A DNA stretch of 64,000 bases from Brugia malayi (taxonomy: Eukaryota > Nematoda > Chromadorea > Rhabditida > Onchocercidae), in the NCBI RefSeq assembly GCF_000002995.4, contig NW_025062475.1, positions 11,350,187 through 11,414,186 on the forward strand, written 5' to 3'. The position numbers and the translations under genes are program-made. Positions 37,840-49,718 of the stretch are shown here, in pieces. Below the pieces are notes generated by a model, which saw nothing but the letters and a program-made list of their open reading frames with translations, was not told the DNA's origin and did no database searches. The first letter of the stretch is position 1; every line of letters starts with the position of its first letter.

Positions 37840-40800
37840 ATGAAATGGTTTGAAGGCAGAATAAGTGAAGCAATTGCTACAAGCCGTGAACAAAAGGCGC
37901 TCTTCATCGTTAATATTCAGCAACCGCCAGGTAAGCGAAACATCATTTTATATTTAATTTGATATTGAAATTAAAATTGTCAAAGGAATTAACATATGAT
38001 AGCAAAATAGCGTATGTTTTCTTTCATAATTGGGTGAGCATATGTTTTCTTCTATAAAATTCATGATCTCTATGAATTGTGCTATGTGATTCGCTGAAAT
38101 TGATTAATATACATGTTAAAATAATGATGTACCGAAGTTGTCCGGTAAGATCGTAAAAAAATTAAACAATTAATAATTACTGGTGGCTGGATTAATCTGC
38201 TGTTGTGATATGGAATTCTAGATTGTAATAGTTTTGTGATTGCACTTTCTATTTCAGAGAATAAAGATGAACAAAGTATGCGAATGGCACAGCTTTGGGA
38301 TAGTATTGATAACAATATTTGCCAACCAGCTTTGGTTGGCATACGTATTTTTCAAGGAACCGAAACGGCAAAGCAGTTTGCTCAAATATGTTAGTTTTTT
38401 TTTTTCTTGCATTTATGTTCCTAATGTTTTTGCTATTGAAATGCTTATTTCTTGACATCGGCATGACTTCACTTTAATTATTTATAATATATATATATAT
38501 ATATATTAATTATTTATAGATTTCTTGAAAGACATAGATTGTTAAGTCATTTCAATCAATTTCCACATTTATATCGCACTTCATGATTCATAATATCATG
38601 TTTTTTTTCACAAAAAATGTTATCTCATTGAGGAAATTTGTAACTAAATTTATTTTAGATCCCGTATTTGTTGTACCAGCATCATATGTTATTGACCTGA
38701 AAGGGAAGCCTTTAGATGTTATTACAGTCACTGAAGAACTGACTGAAGAAACCTTTGCACAAAGACTTAAGATTGCTATGAAGGCAAGTAGTTTTCATAT
38801 TCAAAATATTTTCAAAAATATATTATAGGTTTCTTGAAAGACATAGTGTTGTTAAGTCATTTCAAACAATTCCCACATTTATATCACACTTCATGATTCA
38901 TGATGTCATGTTTTTTTCACAAAAAATGTCATCTCATTGAGGCTTTGTTCAAATATTTGCTACAATTTAATTTTATTTTACTTGCTTTACTTCCACTAAT
39001 TTTTCTTTTTATTTGCTTTCAATAGTTACTTTAAAAAAAAAAAGGAAAATAAATTGTGAGCAATTTACTGCTTTGTAATTGTGAAGTTAGCAATCCATGA
39101 AAATTAGAAAATTCTGTTATCGACTTCAATGTTTCATAATTTTACAGACTTTGAACGATGCTCATCAGTCTTCATCCTCTTCATTAACTGTAACTAGTAA
39201 TCCAGATAAAGAAAATACAGAAAGAAAAGAATGTACTACTGCTAGCATGGATGAAAAGATAAGAAAGTAATTTTTCATTGGTATTAAAACTGGTTCGATG
39301 AATTTAAAACTTATTTTTGATTTACTTGCGTGAAGTATCTATAAGGACTTTTAAAATGTGGCTTTCTTTTATAGAAGATGATCCATTTTATTTATTTGTA
39401 TTTGTTTCTGAAACTTTAGGTTTTTTTTAGAGCGCATAAATTACTTGAAAAGAAACGTGAAGAAGACGCAATTATGAAAAAAAAGGAAGAGAATGAAAAA
39501 GAGGTCGAAAGAAGAAATTTGAGTAAATCAATGGAAGAATCCAAAGTTAGTACCAGGCGCGAGTTTTGTTTTTGCATGTATTTCTTCGTAATTTTGTAGT
39601 GCTCATTCAAGTTTAAGAAAGTTTATTTTAGCCTCAGCAGTGTCTTTAGTTATTTTGCAATATATATGTAATAACAAATTATATTCTTATATATTAAAGG
39701 CATCACGTGAGGAACGCGAGAGGCGAGACATAATGGAGCAGAGGAACCGCGAAAAACGTGAACAAGAAGCTTACCTGGAGAAAATTCGTCAGCAGATTAA
39801 GGCAGACAAGTAAGTATGTGGAATAACTTAGGAAAACAAATGAAATTTTCATTTTGAAAATTATAATGAAGTATTTAAATAATTATCTAGCACGAAGTTT
39901 ATTTGAATATTTTTAGAGAAGAACGGATGAATGGAATATTAGGTAATGTTAAGGACCAAGAGCATAAAGCAAAGTCTGCAGATCATCAGATTAATAAGCA
40001 GTCTTCAGTTTCAGACAGGTATTTTTCTATGTTGGTAAATGAACAAAGTAAAATTGTTAATACGGTGTTTCTTTTTATCATTTACTATTTATGATCGTAT
40101 TTAGCAGTCAGTACCAAGCATGTAAATGAATTCTGGCTTCGTAAAATGCTTTTCACTAAGTGCCGTAGTGGACATTTACGTGATTTGTCATAGGATCCTA
40201 TTTCCTGTTAATTTCCTCTTATGTTTTTTTTCACATATGTTTGAATTTCAAGTGCTGGATGCCGCATTCAGTGCAAATTTTCCGATGGCTCTACTTTGGT
40301 ACATCAGTTTGCTTCCACAGACATCTTTTCCCAGCTTGTAGAAATAATCAAGAAGGTATAATATTGTTCATCTCTGAAGTAGTTGAGTACTTCTATACTT
40401 TTTTTTTTTTGTAATGCTTTAATTTTTCATAATTTAATCTCGAATGAATTTTGTATTTTGAGTTGATTTTTCGTATTTTTTATTTTAGGATGGACGTGAA
40501 GGTGATGATTTTTATATAGTGCAAATGTATCCAAGGCGAGAGTTTCCTGATATCACAAAAACATTTGCTGAACTGGGTTTAACGCCATCCGCAACTGTTC
40601 TCGTACTTTCAGTAAATTTATATTCCGCATTAAGTGTATTTTTTGTTATTGTTTATAGACAAAAAAGTGTCATCACGAGTATCAAATTTTAAAAACACTT
40701 AAAAAATTACTACCGCCTTTGCTTTTTGGCAGTAATGTTTTTGTAACTTTTGGATGGAATGGTATAGAGTGAAAAAAATTTCATCTTGATATGTAAAATT

Positions 40801-41360
40801 TCATTCTGATTTTAAGCTGATTTTCTTCTATTCACTTCTCGGTGTTACATGAGTACTTTAATTGTCCTGAATTTGAGTGGATTTTTTTTTCTTTTTAGCT
40901 GCTTCACTGAACTTTAGTAAATTGATGCTTTAGAAACGTAAGCGAGCAGTGGCTGCATATGGTGGTTCCAGGTGGATCGGATTACTTCATTATGCTATTG
41001 CTGCTCCATTTCAAGCTTTATATCGTATTCTACTTTATATAGTTGGTTATAAAGGTCCTACTTCGTCACTGGACGGTACAACTGAACCCAGCAATCCTAT
41101 CACTATACCGAGCAAAGTTCACAAAGCGAAACAAAGTGATGAACATCGCCGAGATCACGTTAGACATGTAAGAATAAATTTACTGAATGCGGTTTAAGAT
41201 CTTCATTTTCATCTGAGGTTTATTATAAATTCATGTTATAAAACTAAAATATAAGAAATCAATTTAGGAAGGTAACTTTCGGAGATTTCGTAACGACGAG
41301 GATTCTTCACAATCAGATGATGAAGCCAGGTGGAATGGTAATTCAACTCAACAACTTTGA
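37840..41360 (+). CDS. ubxn-4: UBX domain-containing protein 4 (UBXN4/erasin-like)
   Basis: ER-membrane UBX adaptor for the p97/CDC-48 segregase in ER-associated degradation. Eleven exons join in phase: 37840-37930, 38258-38389, 38659-38783, 39148-39266, 39431-39545, 39700-39809, 39917-40018, 40253-40355, 40489-40611, 40934-41167, 41268-41360, giving 448 aa (human about 508). The order is an N-terminal thioredoxin-like region starting MKWFEGRISEAIATS with VVPASYVIDLKGKPLDVIT near 120-140; a highly charged coiled coil at about 155-265; a UBX domain at about 266-340 (GCRIQCKFSDGSTLVHQF, then MYPRREFPDI); a hydrophobic segment at about 354-380 (WIGLLHYAIAAPFQALYRIL) expected to sit as a membrane hairpin; and the family-typical C-terminus WNGNSTQQL. 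The donor after exon 3 is GC (AAG|GCAAGT). An AATAAA at 42035-42040 may end a long 3' UTR. Divergent from MED1. Confidence 0.95.
38521..38942 (+). repeat. 113 bp direct repeats bracketing UBXN4 exon 3
   Basis: 38521-38633 and 38830-38942 are near-identical direct copies (start TTTCTTGAAAGACATAG, end ATCTCATTGAGG, the same order throughout with about a dozen differences). One lies in intron 2 and the other in intron 3, with exon 3 (38659-38783) between them. Confidence 0.9.
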
Positions 41361-42814
41361 TGGCTAATTTTTGATTCCGGTGATTTTATTACTGTAATTT
41401 TTGTATGTTCACTGTTGTTTCAACAAATTAAATGTGATCTTTTTATTTTGCGACATAAAGCTTTTTATAGATTTATCTAATTCAACATTAGCGTTATTAG
41501 CGTTCGTTTTATTTCGGTTACTATCAGTATAATGTAGTTGAGTTATCTAACTGAACTTAAGCATCGGTTGAATTAGATGCTATGGCTTAATGATTGATAT
41601 CTGTTTGCCTTTTTTGAGAAGAGGAGGAAATTATACATTATTATATGTGCAGTTATAATGCAACACAACCGGAAGAAAATTCAGAGAGTACTGAGTGATT
41701 AAAAAACTGGTTGACAAGTAAAGACCATCATGTATGATAAAATGGGAAAGTGTTTTTTTTTTTATAAAAAATTGTTTCTACTTTGTTTATAACGAAACGA
41801 TATGTACAGAATGGAACAAATGCTGGAGTAAACTTATCTGAAATTATTTGTGCAAGAAAGAAAATATATGAACATAAGCGACGAAATATTTAGAAGCACT
41901 TCAAGTACTTTCTGTTTCTTGGAATTTATTGAACATTTCATTGCCAGTTTTCAGATTTTAACAGCTTCTATCTGAATTTTCTTCCGTATTCATCTTCATC
42001 TGTTTCAAATTTTTGTACTGTAACTGTAGGATGGAATAAACAGATTTATCAGAGTTAAAATTTCCTAGCTATTTTTGATGGATATAATTGGATTAATGAG
42101 AATGTACTGATAACAAATTAGGCTGAGTGAATTGTTACCAGAAGGCATTGCTAAGGGGTAAGGATGCATTTATTTTTGGTCCATGCATAAAGATCAAAAT
42201 ATTCACACATAATTAAGTGAAGTTAAAGTTTGCATACAAAAATTTATTTCTCTAATTCTTCGTAAATGATCATTAATATCATTAATTGATAATTTGCTTT
42301 TTCAGATGTATAATTTATTGATTTATAATATGGAACAATTGAACAGCAATTTCTCAATATAAATCTGAAGCAAGTAAATTATGCATTTGCAATTATCATA
42401 ATGTATTATAATACAGTAATACATAAATGATACGATGATAAGGAATATAACTATCAATAATCCAACTGATATGATAGCATTTCATCTGTTATGTTTGTGA
42501 CACTTTATTTTCTTCAACTAAATAATTAGCTTATTCTTAATTACTGGTGTAGTAATAAGCACTGTGATAGTATCTCTAACAGTAGTAGTAATAGCAATGA
42601 ATTACAGGTATTATTCCTATTCTTTTTTTTCCTTCATGAAATCTCTTATACATTACTCTATATTACACTGACATGATAATGGCACATTAGTTGTAGATAG
42701 AAGCGCATACACATACACGCACATACATACATACACACATACATACATTGGACGAGATTAAACCAAATGTTATTTGGCACTTTTTTTTTGTTGATGAAAT
42801 ACTAAAGTGTGTAT

Positions 42815-42960
42815 GTCTGTGACAGCTGGGAGGGTGGTGCCGTCTGCTGGCGATCAGCTGAAGGGACGAGTGGAACGGCGGTAATGGCACCACCGCATGG
42901 GAAGAGGAATAGCACCATCCCATCCATAGACAGTAGATGGATGGGTGGATGAATGGCATA
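42815..42960. promoter_or_regulatory. GC-rich island with two CAGCTG E-boxes upstream of the AP-4 gene
   Basis: About 150 bases of clearly higher GC than the surroundings. CAGCTG occurs at 42823-42828 and 42855-42860, the second within ATCAGCTGAA, close to the AP-4 consensus. It lies about 1.2 kb upstream of the AP-4 start. It could be a promoter or a noncoding first exon. Confidence 0.35.
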
Positions 42961-43718
42961 CAATCATCGTGGCCTCACTCCAATTTTAATAGAAATTCTC
43001 TCGGGCGCTCTATGTATCTCAGCATCCTTTTTTTACTACATTTCCCTTCTTGTCATTTTTATCGGTTTCACACACATACATATACATACACACATACACA
43101 TACATACACGCACATATGCACACATACACACACATACACATACATTCTCAATTTTAATGCTTTTGGAATAGTTTTTAGAATTTAATGTTTTATTCATAGC
43201 AGCAAATTTACGTTTGTTTTGAAGATTTTTCAAAAAAAAGAAAAAAAAGAATCAAAAATTTTCTTTTCAAAATTTTGGAAAATTTGATAAGATCAGATTT
43301 TTATTAAGAATAATGGAAAGTTAAATTATATTTTTCATTTGAATGATTCGAATAAGATTGATTAGTTAGGTATTCTTATCTTGCAAGAATTTTTAGGTTA
43401 ATTACATATTTTGCATTGGATTGAGTTATTAGTGTAAGCGTACAGCAATTACTGTAATGATAAGCATTTTAAATGATAACAAATTTAAAGGATGAAAGAG
43501 TTCAAAATATAATATAAAACTGATTAGTAATCAATTTAGCACTCAGTTCATCAAATACATGTAATATTAGAAGATAACAATTCTTGAAGTGATTAAAGTT
43601 TGGTTTTGATGCGTAAGAAAATGCAAATCTTTTTTTAAATCAAAAATAAACTTTGAAATGATCATGCTTCACTCCCTGTTACATTAATCATTTGTTTAAA
43701 ATTATTATTAGATTAATC

Positions 43719-43780
43719 ACGCTGAAAGATTTATACAAATTTTTAATTGTATTTTTTTAATTGTATAAATCTTTCAGCGT
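43719..43780. repeat. Perfect 20 bp inverted repeat (hairpin)
   Basis: ACGCTGAAAGATTTATACAA (43719-43738) is repeated in exact reverse complement at 43761-43780, with a 22 base AT-rich loop. It could be a mobile-element remnant or a transcribed hairpin. No target-site duplication was identified. Confidence 0.85.
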
Positions 43781-43981
43781 AACCATAATTGCAAATATTT
43801 TTCACAATTTACCTAGAAAATTTGAGAAAATTTCTATTTAAATTAATCTGTAAAATATTCATTACGTATATTAAGTATATTTTTCTTTTTCAATTTTTTT
43901 TTTAAATACTTTAAGTATGTTTTTCTTTCATTTTTACGAATGATTATAATTGGTAAAATTTTCAAGTTATTGATTTCTTCT

Positions 43982-43988
43982 TGTTTAG
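43982..43988 (+). promoter_or_regulatory. 3' acceptor upstream of the AP-4 gene start
   Basis: TGTTTAG is followed by 30 bases that are open in the AP-4 frame (Y-E-E-S-K-K-K-E-K-R) and then the ATG at 44019. This suggests either a spliced-leader site with a 30 base 5' UTR or a further upstream coding exon joining here in phase 0. Confidence 0.45.
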
Positions 43989-44018
43989 TACGAGGAGAGC
44001 AAAAAAAAGGAAAAAAGA

Positions 44019-45006
44019 ATGAAGGATGAATATGTAGCGCATCTGGGAAGTACGAGCGATGTTGTCACAGTAATGAAAACTAAAGGTAACAATAATAGCA
44101 GTGCGGATGAAGATGAGGAACGATATTTCGGTCAATCTCATAGAAGGTTCATAACTTTATCATTATTTTTTATTCCTTTTTTTTTTTTCGGTTTATTGAC
44201 TGAAATCATAAAAACTTTGTATTTGATTTTCAAAAATGATTATAGAAAATGGTATAATTAGGATTTCTTTTTTTTTTGTTTTTTTATAAACTATTCATGA
44301 GAGAAGAAGCTTTTCATCTATGAAATTCCGTTTACTTATAATGATACATAATAGAAACATTTTATTTAATGAAATATATTTAATTAATGAACTAAATTAC
44401 TATTATTTTATGTATGCTTTATGCTTCCCAAACATATATTTTTGTTTACATCGTCATAGCCTGATTAGTACTGTTCAATTTTACACTATAATTTGATAAA
44501 ATTTTATTAAAATTGGTCCAGTTCTTCAGAATGAAAAAGGTTAGTGATGATTCATATCGTACTCAGATGATCGCATGAATGTAAATGTTGGATGTTACAC
44601 TTCAAAACTTGTTTCATTAAATGGAATAAATAAGCATTTAATCATTTTTATCATATGATATTCATATATGTCATGCATGCATGAGTCATGCAGAAGTTTT
44701 ACATAATACAAATATTTGATCAGACTGAACAATCAATTAAAGTAGGATTATTCGCAATAACTACTTATAAAGAATATCATTAACAGATAGGAAAAGTACA
44801 TTCCGGACAAGAATGTCTGAATAGTTTCAGGAAAAAAAAAGAAGACTTATCTGAATATGAGCCAAGATGATAGTTTATTATGGATAAAATCGTGTAAAAT
44901 GAGAAAGCATTACACTTTCTTTTCTCATTTTAACTTTTCTAATTTTGTCTAACATTTTGGTATAGCATTTCAAATTTTCTTCAACAAGAAAGCACAAAAT
45001 GCAAAT

Positions 45007-45037
<31 letters not shown>

Positions 45038-48000
45038 ATAATAGCTATACAAATTGTTAAATTTGAAAATGTAAGCTAAGTTGAATTTTCAATCAAATCA
45101 CTTGATTAGTTTAGATTTGACTTTATATATGGCAAATATAAATTTTATTCCAAAAATAGAAAGAAAAAAGAAAAGATAAAAAAAAATGATAATAAGAATC
45201 GAATTAAAAGATATAAATGTCTTTTTGCAACATTGTTCAAATATTTTATCTTAATTATCTTTTCATTTCTTTCCTTATCACTATTGTAGAATGAGAAATA
45301 TATACTTTGTTGTTATATATAATGAACAGTTTTTAAACTAATCTTTATGTACACATATTTATTTATGTATGTCTATGTATGTTTGTATGTATGTATGTAT
45401 GTGTATGTGTATGTAAGTGAATGAGTAGTCCATTTTTTGATCATCAGGACAGCCGGGCAGCTCTGTCATTGTTTTTGTAGTTCTTTTGATGCTGATAGTG
45501 ATGGCAGTTACTGGTAGTGGTGGTAGTAGTAACTGATGGTGTCGCTTGCAAACGATTGTGCTGATATGTATATATTATCTATTTATGTATGTGTGTGTGT
45601 GTATGTAGTGTATGTGTATGTGACTGTATGTAAGTGTATGTGTATGTACACGCTATTTCATGCGACGTTTTAGCAACATTTTTTTAGTTCTTCTATTCTC
45701 CATTTGGGACAAATTTAGGGAATGTAAAAGTATATATCATATCATTTGATTTAATTAAGTTACATTACTAACATATTACAGTAGAGTAATAAAGTATATA
45801 TAAAAAGTAATAAACATTTAAATATTTCAATATTTAAATAATTATACCAGTAATAATTATAAATTGTATTATTTTGATTTAATAATGATAATGAGGAGTA
45901 AAAAAAAATACCAACAATCACTACAGATGTTTGTTTTTGTTTTTGTTTTTTTGTTTTTTCCTTGTCTTTTTTTTTTTTTTTTTTTGCAAGTAAAAAGTAG
46001 ATTTGAATGTTATATTATTAGATATAATTTAATATTAGTTTTTGAAAGAAAACTAACAGGTTTAATCATAATTACTCATTTATTTTCTTCATTGGTTACA
46101 TTACTGATGAAAAAAAATTTTTTTTTTTTTTTTAAAGTTAAATAGAAATAAATGTAAGCAAAAAACGATTCATTCATTGTTAACCAGATTTATTTCTTCA
46201 AAATATCTCAAATGTAAGAGTGGAAAATGAGTGGAAACCTCTCTCTTTCTCTCTTAAAAAAGCATAGGGAAATTTTCATTTTAGTAAGAATATGAGAGTT
46301 TGGCAAGTATAAAAATAAGAGCAATTCTATTTTACATGATGTGAGAATTGTATAAAATTTTGTGTTAGAAATGACATTTAAATGGCATCGAATTTCACAA
46401 GTATATATTATAAGATTATTTAAATATTTAAGGAAGTATTATTTGGGATTAAGAATTAAATATTTAAAGAAGTATTATTTGAGATTAAGAATTACATAAC
46501 TGTGTAATTCTTACCAGAATTTTTTAAAATGGAATATTTGGCATCATACGAGTCGGCTTCTCTTTACGTAATATCTCAATTGTTTGCTTTTCAACTAGAG
46601 AAGGGGAGTAATATGATTAAAGATGTATGCTTTAATCGATCTTTTTTAACTAAGTTTTAGACTTTCATTTCCATCTAAAACTTTAGAATCAGTACAATGT
46701 TTTTCGAATAGATAGTTTGAAAGATATCCGATAACAATAATAGAAAGAATAAAGAACTGACAAAAGAAAGAGGAATTAATTATCTCTCAGTGCTGCGCAT
46801 TATTTTCTACATTGTCTCGCAGTCATTCTAGGCTAAAAATTTGGCGTCTGATTGCTCGAGTTCTAAAATCTAAAGAAAGACAGGAAGAATTAGTAAAACA
46901 TTGTTCATCATTTATCATTCCTGAAAGATGATCATTGTTTATGTTATCTACATTTAGTTGTTCGACATTTCGCTTCCTTAATGTTTTATTAATGGTACAA
47001 AGTTGTAAGCTTAAATTAAAAATCTGTAAAATATTTGCATCCCTTCTATCTTTCCTTTTATCCTGATATTTTAGCAAGTTTGCTTTACTTACTCTACCTT
47101 TATTTATGTAGGTAATCAAACCATAAATTTTTTGTTTTTTTCATCGTAATTTGCAAATATAATTTAAGATTAATTTCAGCGAATCACCATCATATCATAC
47201 CGGCAGTAGTGAGCCACCGAATGATCCCATTTCACCGCCGATGGGCGGTAATATAGACACAACGGATCGACGTCTTCGTCGTCAAATTGCCAATTGCAAC
47301 GAACGTCGTCGTATGCAAAGTATCAATGCCGGTTTTCAGTCACTGAAGTTATTATTGCCTAGAAGAGATGGCGAAAAGTTAAGCAAAGTGAGTCTTTTTG
47401 TTCTGATTATCGCATGCCTCATTAAATTTGTCACTGAAGAGATGATGATGAAGTGTTTTTATAAATTATAAAAAAAAGAAAATATGATTGCCATATTTTT
47501 TTACTGTTGTGCTGTAAATGTATCATAGAAAATAATAATTTGGTTCATCACTACGATACAACATATTTTGATGTATCTTTTCAAGGACATAGGTAGAGAG
47601 AGGGAGAGAGAGAAAAACCTTATATTAACTGCTAGGCATATCAAGAGAAACTAGCATTTAGCAAAAAAAAAAATATGTTAACTAAGTAACAAAGATATTT
47701 TTGTTACAATATTTCCTTTACTGTGTGAAATTTTTCATGTTAAATATAGATATTTTAGGCTGCAATATTACAACATACAGTGGAACTGATTCAGACATTG
47801 CGTGCCGAAAAAATGAAACTCATTGAAGAGAAAGAAACAGTTATAAATGCTAAAAAACGAAAGATTCAAGGTTTTGTTTGAATTGATAACAGAAAAAGGA
47901 ATTTGCTCCATTTTTCATTTTGAAATTTTATCTGTTGAATTATATGATCAAGTTTGTGCAATGCTTTCTTATCACATAGAGCTGTCAAAAGAAAAAAAAA

Positions 48001-49718
48001 AAGAAATAGATGTTTGGGGACAAAAAAAAAAAAAAAAATATTGACTTACAAAAAAGTTTTACATTGTACAAAATTATCTTACTTTTGTTTGAATGGTTTG
48101 TTGTTCGAATGTGTATAAAAGAATCATTAAGTACATTTCTAGACATTTAATTTCTCAAAAAACATTTATGATTTCTGCAATGGATAATTAAAAGAATAGA
48201 ATTACTCTCTTATTCATATGATATTCCTTCTTCTTCTTTCTTTTCAGATGAAAACATGCGAGAACGTGGTGTAATAGGTGAGCTAACAGCTGCTTTGGAA
48301 CATGAGCGTCGTTTGCGGCACCTTTATGAGAGAATGTTTAATTTATGGACGAATTCACCGGTGCTTTCACAGTTCCTTTCAAAACCAAACTCGTCAATAA
48401 TTAATCCGGCTATTGCATTGCAGAATGTCGTACCTCCACTTCTGCATACACGCGGATTTACAGGTTTTCATTTGAAATTCAATTTTAGATTCAAATAATT
48501 AATTATTAGTGAACTGAATTGTTTTCTTCCAGTTGTTTCTCTTCATTCATTTTAGAATGATGACTATTTTGCTGTACACTATGCCCGCTGATGCAGTATG
48601 TATAAAAAATTTTTAGTTCTAAGAACACTGTTATGTGCTAAAAATATTTAGCGTTAAGTGTTGCTAAGGAAAAACTTCTTTTTTAACACTTTACCCTTAA
48701 CAGCACTAATAAATTCAAATGATGTTATCAATAGTACTTGTGAATTTTATAAAGTAAACTTATTGATTTATTAAATTTTGCTACTAAATTTTTACAGAAT
48801 TTCTCAACAATTCCATTTGAAATGTATTAGATTCTGGTGTAATTTAGAAGGTTCCCATGGGAGTTTTGAATTTCTCTCTGTATATTTGAAAAACTATTGG
48901 AAAAGCTTTCTTTTAAACATTTAATCCTTAACAGCGCTAACAAATTGTCAAAGTAACTATGGCGGTGCCGTTTCTTCTCCTTTCCATTCTCATCCCCACC
49001 GTATCTTCTGAATGGATTTCGAAAATATGGAACTATGCTTATCTGTAATGTGGAAATTCATTTGATTCAATGATTGATTTGAAAAATTGGAAAATTGTTT
49101 AAAATTCAAAGTAATTAAAAAAAAAATTTTATGTCTCTCAAAATTTTTGAAAAATAGTGAAAATACCGAGATGTCTTAATCTTCATTACACTAAATCTGA
49201 ATAAAATTTTTCTGTTTTAGGTTAATTTTGCCCATTTAGAGTTCGATTAGAAATAATCGTTTTCTTTTTCAGGGCTTTTACCGCCTGCACTTCTGATCGA
49301 TAATCTGTTGACCAATGCACGAGTAGGTAGTAGTAATGGTTGTGGTACTGGTAATGATAGTGGTAGTGGTAGTGCTGGACCACTACAAACTACGAGTTTT
49401 GATTTAAGCATGTTTACGAGTAATTTGGTATCCGAAACAGCAGTATCAACAATAGCAACCAGCAATGAAGCACGCTTTATTGATGATCAAAAATCACCAT
49501 CACAAACACAACCACCACCGATCGGTGATTTACTCACACATCAATCACCATTTCTTTTTAATTCACTGGAGAATGCTACTGGAGCCAATTTGAATTCAAA
49601 TTTTTACACAATTCTTGAAGCAATTCGACAATTAGAAGAAAGTGCTTCAAATATTAATGGTTCCGCTACTACGTCGACAGTTAATCAACAGCAGCAAACG
49701 AATGTATTGGTTCGTTAA
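44019..49718 (+). CDS. hlh-11: AP-4-type bHLH-leucine zipper transcription factor (TFAP4 / HLH-11)
   Basis: Nuclear factor; AP-4 proteins bind CAGCTG E-boxes as homodimers. Five exons join in phase: 44019-44146, 47180-47387, 47759-47870, 48248-48463, 49273-49718, giving 369 aa (human TFAP4 338). The basic region and helix 1 are at about 72-100 (RRLRRQIANCNERRRMQSIN, then AGFQSLKLLLPRRDGEKLSK), the AP-4 signature. Helix 2 and the zipper follow at about 113-150 (AAILQHTVELIQTLRAEKMK). A second amphipathic segment is at about 155-175. The C-terminus keeps the AP-4-like block YTILEAIRQLEES. The last exon has Gly/Ser- and Pro/Gln-rich stretches. Intron 1 is 3 kb, by far the longest here. The first exon is acidic and does not resemble the vertebrate N-terminus, so the start is less certain. 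The 3' end converges on BBS7; ATTAAA at 49910-49915 is a weak poly(A) candidate. Confidence 0.94.
45360..45650. repeat. TGTA/TG microsatellites in AP-4 gene intron 1
   Basis: TATGTATGTA runs near 45362-45418 and TGTGTATG runs near 45585-45650, inside the 3 kb first intron. Confidence 0.85.

Larger units (their letters stand above)
41361..43988. other. Intergenic spacer between UBXN4 and the AP-4 gene
   Basis: Mostly AT-rich. It holds the UBXN4 3' UTR (AATAAA at 42035-42040), CA/CATA microsatellites at about 42700-42747 and 43070-43144, a GC-rich island at about 42815-42960, and a perfect 20 bp inverted repeat at 43719-43780. I see no gene in it. Confidence 0.6.
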
